From: Erigeron canadensis
Taxonomy: Eukaryota; Streptophyta; Magnoliopsida; Asterales; Asteraceae
NCBI RefSeq assembly: GCF_010389155.1
Contig: NC_057761.1
Coordinates: 9,426,501 to 9,490,500 of the forward strand
Reading direction: 5' to 3'
DNA: 64,000 nucleotides
The translations under genes and the position numbers were made by a program. The notes under the pieces are model-generated. The model was given only the letters and a program-made list of their open reading frames with translations. It had not been told where the DNA came from and did not search any database. Positions 56,161 to 64,000 of the stretch are shown piece after piece (position 1 is the first letter of the stretch; every line of letters begins with the position of its first letter).

Positions 56161-57725
56161 ATCAGTGGAAGTATTCAATTGATTTTTCTGGAAGAGGATC
56201 TTGCCAAACAACTTCAACGTCTTCATCAGAATATGTAAGATTACGATTTGCATCATGAAATTCTTCATTTAAAGGCATTTCTTGAATTTCTGGCTCAAAA
56301 TCAATTGGAGCTGATACTGGAGGTGTAGTACGAACATCTGATCCAATAACAAGTTCAGAGGGTAGTTTGAAACTTATTGAAGGATATAATAAAGTAATAC
56401 TGGGAGGTTTCTCAATTTGCACTGGTTCCAAGTCAGGATGACTGGAAACATCTTCAGATGAATCTTTGATAGGATCAGATTCACCAAAGATAATTGGATT
56501 TTCTGGGAGAGAATTAAGGGTTGGATTTTTATTGATTGCTTCATTGGATTCATCAAATGTGACATGTATTGACTCTTGAACCTTTTCCAGTCTCTTGTTG
56601 TAGACTCTAAAGGCTTTGCGAATGGCTGAATATCCTAAGAAATATCCCTCATCAGCTTTGGCATCAAATTTGCTTAACTGACTAGAGTCGTTCAGGATGT
56701 ATACTGGACATCCAAAAACGTGAAAATAACCAACATTTGGTTTTATATTTATTAATATTTCATAGGATGTCTTCTTGTGTCGCTTCACATACACTGAACG
56801 ATTCTTGGTGTGACAAGCAGTTGCAATTGCTTCAGCCCAGTACATTTTAGGAAGACCAGATTCAGCAAGCATACTTCTGGCAGCTTCTATCAGCATTATG
56901 TTCTTTCTTTTTACAACTCCATTTTGCTCTAGAGTGCGTGCTAATGAGAAGTTCCGAGAGATGCCAGTGTCAGTACAGAATTTCTCCAGAGTTGAATTCT
57001 GAAATTCTGTTCCATTATCACTTCTTAACTGACACACTTTTCATTTATATTTGAGTTCAATTTGCTTGATAAGAGAGATGACTTCAGCAGCAATTTCATT
57101 CTTTGGTTTGAGAAATATTACCCAACAATATCTGGAGTATTCATCAACAACTACCAAGGTATATTTCTTAGCAGCACGAGTTTGAACATTCACTGGCCAA
57201 AAAGGTCTATATGAAGCATATGAAGAGGTTCAGATATGCTAAAATTCTGCTTTGTCTTGAAACTGGTGCGTTTCTACTTACCCATCTCACATCCTGGACA
57301 TGGCCTTTCCTTTTTGAAAGAAACTGAAGGTATCCCATCTGCAAGTTGTTTTCTGGACAACTTATTAATATTTTAGAATTTTAAATGGGATAACCTTTTA
57401 TGCCATAACCAGTTTGCGTCTTCATCAACCTTGGTATAGAAACACTGCTCTGAAGGAGAGCTTTCTATATCCATTACATACACATTCCCTTTTTTGGGAG
57501 TAATCAATACTACCTTCCATTCCTTATTAAATACAATGCCCTAGGAGATGTTAAACAACACCTGGTAACCATCATCACACAGTTGGCTCACACTTATTAG
57601 GTTATATTTCAAACAATTAACATAAGCCACCCGTTTGAATTTGACTTGACCATTATTCAGGACACCATATCCCTTAGTCTTTCCAGAACCATCATTTCCA
57701 AAAGTAATGGAGGGTCCGTCTGAAG
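56161..57725 (-). pseudogene. pol: integrase (element D)
   Basis: The best piece is 57037-56162, with R-S-D-N-G-T-E-F, then N-G-V-V-K-R-K-N where the catalytic Glu is Lys, then W-A-E-A-I and F-G-C-P-V-Y and a long acidic linker. The upstream part (57725-57040) carries the zinc-domain region (H-K-R-L-S-H and C-P-G-C in translation) but has several stops. Loss of the third catalytic residue alone would abolish activity. Confidence 0.85.
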
Positions 57726-58570
57726 CTACGAACTCCTCAGTAGGGTCTTAAATCCGGTCATTGTCCTGCCCGCAGCGCTGTCAAGATACCAAATATATTT
57801 CTTTTGATCGCCTGCACATCCACCAGATCGATTAGTTAGATTTGGGAACCCATCGACTGATGGGTTCTCTGGATCCTGCCAAATGGATTCCTGGGGGTAT
57901 CTGGTTGAGTTCACTTTCTTCGACAGTAGTCTTAGTTGAAAAGACCACTGGGGTTGATAGTTTTGAAACCTTTTTATTTTTCTCAACAGGAGTAACAATT
58001 TTAACTTTCTTGTAAAAAGGTTTTGCATTTTGTTTTGGGCCAGATGAAGTACCCTCAAAATTGTTTAATCTTGCATTGCAACTTTGAACTTGACGAGCCA
58101 GTAGTTGAAACTGGCTTTCCAATCTTAACAAAATGGTTTCTTCAGATGACACCTGAGCCTTTCCAGATGACTGGACTTTTGGCTTAGGTGGAACAACATT
58201 CTTCTTCTTCTGAACCTGGATTCCTTAGAAGATGATTGAGGCAAAGGTTTATTCTGTTTGACCTTTTTGACTGGATCATTCATCTGGTGTGCTTCAGTCT
58301 TGACCTCAGACAATTGAATAGGAGGAATAATACAAGTTTTGGGTGTTGTTGGTTCATCATAAATAGTGCTTGGTTTTAACACTTCTGATAGTCGGTCAAC
58401 AACAGGTATTAATGCTGCAGCACCATTTCAGAAAAATCTGTTTCAAAAATATTTGACATTTCTGATCGAACAGTTTTTACAAAAATTAAATCAGAGTTTA
58501 GAGCTTCAGCAATGTCCAATTTTAATTCAGGATCAGTTTCCTTGTCATAATCAATTACCTTTTTAATAAC
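57726..58570 (-). pseudogene. Protease and gag C-terminal remnant (element D)
   Basis: From the right: a gag piece with D-Y-D-K-E-T-D-P-E-L-K-L-D-I-A-E that matches C (D-Y-D-I-E-I-D-S-E-L-K-L-D-I-A-E), then shortened Lys/Ser-rich linker segments (58382-58125 and 58152-57832), the latter ending S-R-W-V-P-K-S-N and a stop, then the protease centre W-Y-L-D-S-A-A-G-R in a different frame beside TGCAGGCGAT. Homology to C stops exactly at 58570, where the LTR of F begins. Confidence 0.8.
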
Positions 58571-59213
58571 TGTGAGTCCCTCGATAGCTACAGATCGCTC
58601 TCGAGATCGTCTATTGTTATGTCGTGAGTGCGGAATCCTCACGAGATAACTAGTTTGATTAGTTATCGTGTATATCGCTAATTATCAAGTAAATAATCAG
58701 CCGTATGATGCTATATTCGTTTCTATAAGCTATAGAACGAACTTAGTCGCCTGGTGTATGTGTATGTCGAATGTGATCCCTCAATTTAGGGTATTCATTC
58801 GTATATATATGTTTCAGATTGAAACTGGGCTTGTTGGGCTTTGTTCTTACGAACTTAGCAGCTCAGCCCATGTAACGAAGTTAATCTTCGTTTGTACCAA
58901 ACGAAGTTTATCTTCGTTTGCCTCTAACGAAGATATTCCTTATCTTCGTTAGATGTAAGACTTGGTTATATTCCTAAATGTTTCATCAACAAGGAATCCT
59001 AACACATATTATGTTTGTACTTGTATAACACACAACAAACATCATACATAACATATATATAACACCAAAAACATGTAATCGATCATTACCAAAACATAAA
59101 GTCCATAATCTATCAATTACATATATATAGATACGACATAAAGTAACATAATGTCTTAATCTAAAAGACAGATGAAATCTAAGTTGCTGTTGTCACATCA
59201 ACGTGCATCAACA
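58571..59213 (-). repeat. 3' LTR of element F
   Basis: 643 bp; on the minus strand it starts TGTTGATGCACG after a polypurine tract and ends GGGACTCACA. It contains inverted words such as AACGAAGTTAATCTTCGTT (58877-58895). Confidence 0.75.
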
Positions 59214-59264
59214 AACTCCCCCTTGAAAGCAGCACCTTCGATTTCTTCAGTCTTCAAAATCTGG

Positions 59265-60259
59265 TCATCCATCAAATAACAATCTTCTGCTATTTGCATG
59301 AATATCTTCATGTAAGCAAAGTTGAAGAATCTTACGATAACGGCTTTCTTCATGCTTCCAAAACGGCAAGAATGAACATTCGGTATCGTATAACTTCCTT
59401 AGATCATTTCTTGAGAAGTTCACCAACTGCATCGGATCATATACTTTTCTCAACAAAATCTTCTTCTTCGAGTCTGCATACATCTTCGCTTCACCAGAGT
59501 TTAGATCAATTTCCCAATTATCCATCTTGTCCAAGACGTCTTGTGCCCATTTCTTGGCAGGGACTTTGATCATACACTTGACGTCATGTTGAACATACTC
59601 AACAGTTTTATCTGGCTTGACCACTCTTTTCTTCGGTCTTGGTTCAATCTTAAACTGCGTTTTGTCTGAATCTTTCATGTTCTTTCTCAACCAGAAATCA
59701 TTACGAAGATTCTTACCGACAACATCAGCTAAACCATTATCACTTGGATTGATAATCCAATTATTTCCAAGTTCATGTAAGTCTTCTTCACATAAACTCC
59801 TGAAATGTCTTTCACACCAAGCTAAGTACTGACAACCTTCTGGTCTTTTAAGAACAAACAGCTTCAATTCATCATCATAGAACCAACTCCAGATGATTGT
59901 CTTGTACTTTGCAGCATCTTTGTCTGAGATATGAGTCCAATACAAATTTGGTTTCCAAGTTTCCCTATCGACCAACCATTCATTAATTCTTCTCTCGGGC
60001 ACATGTCGATCAACCACATGTAATGGATCATCATCTCTGAGAGGAACTGGAAAATCATTTGGACTGAATGGTCTTGTCAAGTTAATCTAATAATCAGAAG
60101 GAATCAATGCATCACCATTCTTAGCATATACAACAAAGTGTAAAACTTTAGTTTGGCTACTGAATGGAACTTGAAGCATTCTTTCCCAAACATCTGATCT
60201 CTTCAGATCTAACACCCTACTTTCTTCAATCGATGGATCTTCAGGAATTGAGTCCCAAA
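59265..60259 (-). pseudogene. Unidentified reading frame of element F
   Basis: Open from 60259, where G cuts it, to its end at 59265, apart from one in-frame TAG at 60087-60089. About 330 codons are visible. Motifs seen: W-D-S-I-P-E-D-P-S near the cut; D-D-P-L-H-V-V-D-R-H-V-P-E-R-R-I; W-K-P-N-L-Y-W-T-H; L-K-R-P-E-G-C-Q-Y-L-A-W; V-Y-D-P-M-Q-L-V-N-F; and a C-terminal H-E-D-I-H-A-N. It is Trp- and Lys-rich and has no zinc knuckle, D-D-E triad or RT box. It is the last frame before the polypurine tract, the place of a third (env-like) frame, but it is unlike the C and D proteins. The function is unknown. Confidence 0.6.
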
Positions 60260-61550
60260 TGTAACAACCGCCTTAAAAATAATTTAAATAAATCCATGAT
60301 ATGTTCTAGTTTCGAATATGTGCTCACATGAAGGTCTATTCACTCTTAAATCTTAAATTATAAGACACGTTTGTGGTCTATTGTGATAAGAATGTTAGGT
60401 TTCAAGACGTAAGCGATTGTATTCAAGAAATTCTAGTCTGAAAATGTTTCATTTAGACCCTGCAATTATTAGAATCATTAATTAAGGGAAAACTATATAA
60501 GGGTTAGAAAACCCAATTTTTCCACTTCTTCTCCATTTTCATCCCATCTCATCTCTCTCTCTCTAAAAACACACACATACATTCACCATCTTCACCCACA
60601 AAAATTCATCATTTGATTTTGAGTTGTTAAACCAAGATTTCTTGCATTTTTAGCTTCCTTGTGATAATCAAAACATATTTCTAGTATCGATTCTCAGGTA
60701 ATGACAGCAAGTTTTGAGATTTTCATCAAAATAAAAGCTTACTTTTCAAGTGTATGTTCTTGATGATTTGGTCCATTTTTTTGGTGTAAAAATCGTGTTA
60801 AAAGTTAGTGGGTTTGTGTCTAAAAGCGTTTAGTAACCTTTTCGTGATCAAATTTGGGTCGTAAACATGTTTTAATCTTCAAAACCCTCGTTTTTGTTTG
60901 AACAGTCCCAAATTCGTCCTAAAAACACTTAAAACGAATTTAGTATCCCAGAAACGAATTTAAGTCTTCCAAAACGAAGTTAAGCTTCAAAACGAACTTA
61001 GCAAACAAACTTAAGTCCTCAAACGAATTTAAGGTCTATCTTCGTTCAGATACACCTTACGAACTTAAGGTCTATCTTCGTTCAGATACACCTTACGAAT
61101 TTAATCTTCGTTCAGATACACCTTACGAATTTAATCTTCGTTCAGCTACACCTTACGAATTTAAACCCTATTTTCGTTAGTTGTAGAAATCAGGTTTTAT
61201 ACTTAGTTGTAATCCAAGTCTATCATATACAAGGAAACCCTAATTAAGGTATAATCAAGACATATTCGATCTTGTTTATCAAAGTGCGAGTTCAAAAACG
61301 TTCATTACGAGTCTAGCGTATGAAAAACACTGTTGAGTTAAACGTTTAAAGATCTTTAGTGAACCAAATCATCAGTACATCAAGGACACTTAGTAAATAA
61401 ATAATCACGAGAACTAATACATGTATCCGTCTATGCTCAATGGTTTGTGATTAGGTTGACATCAAGACATACTTGGATTCGAGTAGATATATTTTACTAT
61501 ATCTGTGCTTATACCCTGTGCTTGTAGAACTACGCTTGTAGCAGATCACT

Positions 61551-62111
61551 GTGAGTCTTCGTAGCCCCTTTTTCTTACTTATTTCGGGGTGAAAGGAATA
61601 CTACTCATGCTTTTACACATGCCGTAACTACTTTTACTACTCTTTGGCTATTTGACTACTTGTTACATATTAGCCGGTCCTATTGAGGATTGTGTGTGCT
61701 CTATTGATACTATTAGCCGGTCCTATTGAGGATTGTGTGTGCTCTATTGATACTATTAGCCAGTCCTGTTGAGGATTGTGTGTGCTCTATTGATACTATT
61801 AGCCGGTCCTGTTGAGGATTGTGTGTGCTCTATTGATACTATTAGCCGGTCCTATTGAGGATTGTGTGTGCTCTATTGATACTATTAGCCGGTCCTATTG
61901 AGGATTGTGTGTGCTCTATTGATACTATTAGCCGGTCCTATCGAGGATTGTGTGTGCTCGCTTACTTATGTGCAAGTTGGTCACTAGCCACTACATACTA
62001 CTTAATACTTGAGATCTACTGGCGGTACAAAATGCTTTTATACTACATGTTTATACTCAAACCTACGAACTCACCAACCTTTGTGTTGACTCTTTTAAGT
62101 ATTCCTTTCAG
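61551..62111 (+). other. Putative intron within the LTR of G
   Basis: Donor GTGAGT (61551) and acceptor TTCCTTTCAG/G (62111). The arm CTACGAACTCAC (62063-62074) complements GTGAGT-CT-TCGTAG at the donor. The 43-bp repeat lies inside it. Confidence 0.5.
61672..61962 (+). repeat. 43-bp tandem repeat, seven copies
   Basis: AGCCGGTCCTATTGAGGATT begins at 61672, 61715, 61758, 61801, 61844, 61887 and 61930; the copies are nearly identical. No such array is present in A. Confidence 0.95.
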
Positions 62112-62431
62112 GTAAACAGGCTAATCGTGGCTAGGAGTGGTAGCATGGGACTATTAGCAGACTTCAGGATTTAGGGTTGGAGTTTGCATGCTTGTACTTT
62201 GTGTTTGGTGGCAATATGCCCAATCGTATCCCCTGCGTGGGAACCTTTCGTACTTGATTTGATCATCTTTGTTGAACTTGTGTGTGTAATAACTACTACT
62301 ATGCTTGTTTGGTTATGAAATTGACTATTTATGTTTATCCTAAGCACTCATTTAGTATTCCAATGTAACATCCATGTGCGCGTGTGCTTTATCTTACATC
62401 CCGAGTTTTCCGCCGCTGTCGGGGTGTTACA

Positions 62432-63355
62432 GATTGGTATCAGAGCCGTGTTTATAGTGAATTAGGTGGTTTTGCCTAGACTATAACTTAGGAACCGCAC
62501 GTAGCATGCATGATAAGAATTATGTGTGCATTCAAACTCTATGGATTTTATCTATATCTGCGATATTCATGTTATTATACTCATTCATGCGCAGATCCTA
62601 GAACCATGCTACCTTGCCACGTGTACTCATGCTATTGGTATTCGATCTATGAGATGTGTTAAATTTAAAAAAAAAAATAATAATAAGTTAGCGATATGAA
62701 GTGTTGTTAGCAAGGAAGTATGGCGATATATCATCACAGAAAAGCCTGATCAACTTTTCGCGTGTGGTATATTTACTATGGACTTGATGGCAACATGGAT
62801 CGTGCCTTAGATGGTTAGAGTGCGGTAGCAACCCTGGCATGTTCAATAGGTATTGGTCGGGTGGAGGGTTAGCCGCTGGTACACCCTGTATACATACCTT
62901 TGCCAATATCTAGGGAGCATGTCAGTACCGTGAGCCGACCTTGCATTAGATGTACTAGAGGTGTGGAGGGTTAGCCGCTGGTACACCCTGTATACATACA
63001 CCGCTAGTGCGACGGATGTAGGTGTTAGATCCGGACCACACTTTGGCTGTCGAAAAGTAATCGGAATTAAAAATTTTCATTTAAGTTGAAATGGTTGTAG
63101 TATTCGTCTTGCAAACTATCTTTCATGAAACGAAGATTCTATTGTAATATTACTCTGTGCTTCATGATTGATATTGATGATAATGTTCACTTTTCAGACA
63201 TAATGCTCAATCTCTTGAATTACATGCGATATTGAAAGTAAAATGTTTAGGATCCTAGAAAACTAACACGAGTGTGTTGAGAGTGCGTAATTGACGTCAC
63301 GAATGACTATTCCTTCATTCTAACGCCGAACCCGTCTTTTCCTAATATAGGGAAA
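62432..63355 (+). other. Primer site and leader of G
   Basis: TGGTATCAGAGC (62435-62446) is the initiator-Met primer site. The leader has two copies of the 37-bp motif found in A (62861-62898 and 62963-63000). No gene is present. Confidence 0.8.
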
Positions 63356-64000
63356 ATGGTGCGCACAAGAGCAAACCCGAATGTCGAAGCACAAGATAAT
63401 GGTGTTGGTCGTGGTAACCCTGGAGGTGGTCGTGGCAACCCGAGAGGAGGTCGTGGAGGGCAGCAAGGAAGAGGCCGTGGTAGAGGTCGTGGTGGTCGTG
63501 GTGATGGCATGGGTCATGGCGAGAACCCTGATTTAGCTACTATCATTGCAGAACAGTTGGCAGCTTCAATGCCTACTATCATCGAACAAGTGACTGCTGC
63601 CTTGGGTGTTGTCCCGAACCAGAACCGAAGAGCACCTGAAGTTGAAGCTGAATCTGTAAGAGTTGCACCGCAACAAGTGAATCAAGAACCAGAGAACTCT
63701 GACCCCGAAGTGGAGTTTGTTGATGATGGTGTGTATGTGGGCCCTGGACCCAGAAGAATTCCTAGAAATGATGAGTATGCTATGGGGAGAAGAGGTTGCA
63801 GTTACACCGAGTTTAAGAAGTGTGGTCCCCCAGATTATAACGGGAAAGGAGGAGCTGGTGTGTTTATGAAGTGGTTGGAGAAGTTGGAAGCAGTCATGGA
63901 CATAAGTGAATGTCCATCTCATCAGAGGGTAAGATTCACTGGAGGTTCATTCACCGATGATGCACTGTCATGGTGGAATACTTTGTTAAGAGCCCGTGGA
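63356..64000 (+). CDS. gag: gag of element G, N-terminal part
   Basis: Open for 215 codons to the window end, with start M-V-R-T-R-A-N-P-N as in A. Residues 15-50 are a Gly/Arg-rich (RGG-type) stretch. An acidic segment with P-E-V-E-F-V-D-D-G-V-Y follows, and from about 145 the Retrotrans_gag domain with F-M-K-W-L-E-K-L-E and L-S-W-W-N-T. The frame is intact where A has a shift and a stop, so G may be younger. Zinc knuckle, protease and pol should follow beyond the window. Confidence 0.9.
   Translation, partial: MVRTRANPNVEAQDNGVGRGNPGGGRGNPRGGRGGQQGRGRGRGRGGRGDGMGHGENPDLATIIAEQLAASMPTIIEQVTAALGVVPNQNRRAPEVEAESVRVAPQQVNQEPENSDPEVEFVDDGVYVGPGPRRIPRNDEYAMGRRGCSYTEFKKCGPPDYNGKGGAGVFMKWLEKLEAVMDISECPSHQRVRFTGGSFTDDALSWWNTLLRARG

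Larger units (their letters stand above)
24597..58570 (-). mobile_element. Element D: Sirevirus-type Ty1/copia, interrupted by E, C and F
   Basis: On the minus strand the order is gag C-terminus (58570-57832), PR, IN, RT/RNase H (to 54491), conserved hairpins, env-like frame (53561-51836, then 39814-37934), 3' spacer and 3' LTR (25557-24597). The young relative C serves as a guide: the C 3' spacer aligns with D directly across the insertion of E, and the D env-like frame continues across the insertion of C. The 5' end of D lies beyond F, outside the window. Every reading frame is broken. The env-like third frame, a long 3' region and similarity to C and E place it with Sireviruses (inference). 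Confidence 0.85.
58571..60259 (-). mobile_element. Element F: minus-strand LTR element, partial
   Basis: It has a 3' LTR (59213-58571), a polypurine tract (complement of AAACTCCCCCTTGAAAG, 59214-59230) and one decayed reading frame. G interrupts it at 60260 and its 5' part lies outside the window. Flank 58566-58570 (ATAAC) should be half of its target duplication. The class is uncertain; a copia-type element is my guess from the LTR size. Confidence 0.6.
60260..62431 (+). repeat. 5' LTR of element G
   Basis: 2172 bp, starts TGTAACAACC and ends TCGGGGTGTTACA. TATATAA lies at 60494-60500; ACGAATTTAA and ATCTTCGTT words fill 60900-61190; a 43-bp repeat is at 61672-61962. Confidence 0.9.
60260..64000 (+). 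mobile_element. Element G: Ty3/gypsy, 5' part
   Basis: 5' LTR, primer site, leader and an open gag that runs off the window. The leader and gag are close relatives of those of A, while the LTR is only partly similar. The left flank is CCCAA (60255-60259). Confidence 0.92.

Noticed and set aside
60540..60620. Tandem CTCTCT and ACACAC runs as functional repeats in LTR leaders
   Set aside because: They are common low-complexity sequence near plant transcript starts; nothing specific.
61855..62115. Frame 61855-62115 in the LTR of G
   Set aside because: It begins in the 43-bp tandem repeat and runs across the putative intron; no protein-like conservation with A.
1..64000. tRNA, rRNA and CRISPR features
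   Set aside because: I looked for clover-leaf blocks, rRNA-like stretches and regularly spaced direct repeats with unique spacers and found none; the regular arrays are tandem repeats without spacers.

Overview
The window is a stretch of plant nuclear DNA (eudicot; Asteraceae is my best guess from the look of the polyproteins, not proven) made almost entirely of nested LTR retrotransposons. I see no convincing host gene, tRNA, rRNA or CRISPR array. Base composition is AT-rich and every long reading frame belongs to a mobile element.

Left third (1-18154): the 3' end of an old Ty3/gypsy element (element 0: RT fragment, polypurine tract, 3' LTR) is split by a long-LTR Ty3/gypsy element A (1212-15846, near-matching 5-bp target duplication). 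The leader of A is itself split by a 3.95-kb solo LTR, B1 (4293-8244, perfect duplication TAGCC). Then 18155-20180 is low-coding intergenic DNA with a possible inverted-repeat unit and a MITE-like piece. A second solo LTR of the B1 family, B2, follows (20181-24154, perfect duplication TACGA).

Middle and right (24597-60259): a minus-strand Ty1/copia element of Sirevirus type, D, runs from its 3' LTR at 24597 to a gag remnant ending at 58570. It is opened by three insertions: Sirevirus E (plus, 25592-37696, perfect duplication AAGGA), the young Sirevirus C (minus, 39815-51835), and a minus-strand LTR element F (58571 onward). F is in turn cut at 60260 by a plus-strand Ty3/gypsy element G that runs off the window with an open gag. 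C carries gag, protease/integrase, RT/RNase H and a third, env-like reading frame; D carries the same layout in decayed form; E has gag and pol but a non-coding 3' region instead of a third frame.

How the parts work together: gag, protease, integrase, RT and RNase H of each element serve its own RNA-to-DNA copying cycle; all but the partial copy G have visible breaks. The most interesting signals are non-coding and recur across independent elements: (1) a putative intron inside all the Ty3/gypsy LTRs whose 5' splice site can pair, with compensatory changes, to a sequence just upstream of the 3' splice site; (2) a hairpin with a conserved GAACGCC loop downstream of pol in all three Sireviruses; (3) a TATA box in front of the env-like frame in both C and D, suggesting an internal promoter; (4) a conserved gag-pol boundary ending in TGCAG; and (5) family-specific palindromic words in LTRs or leaders.
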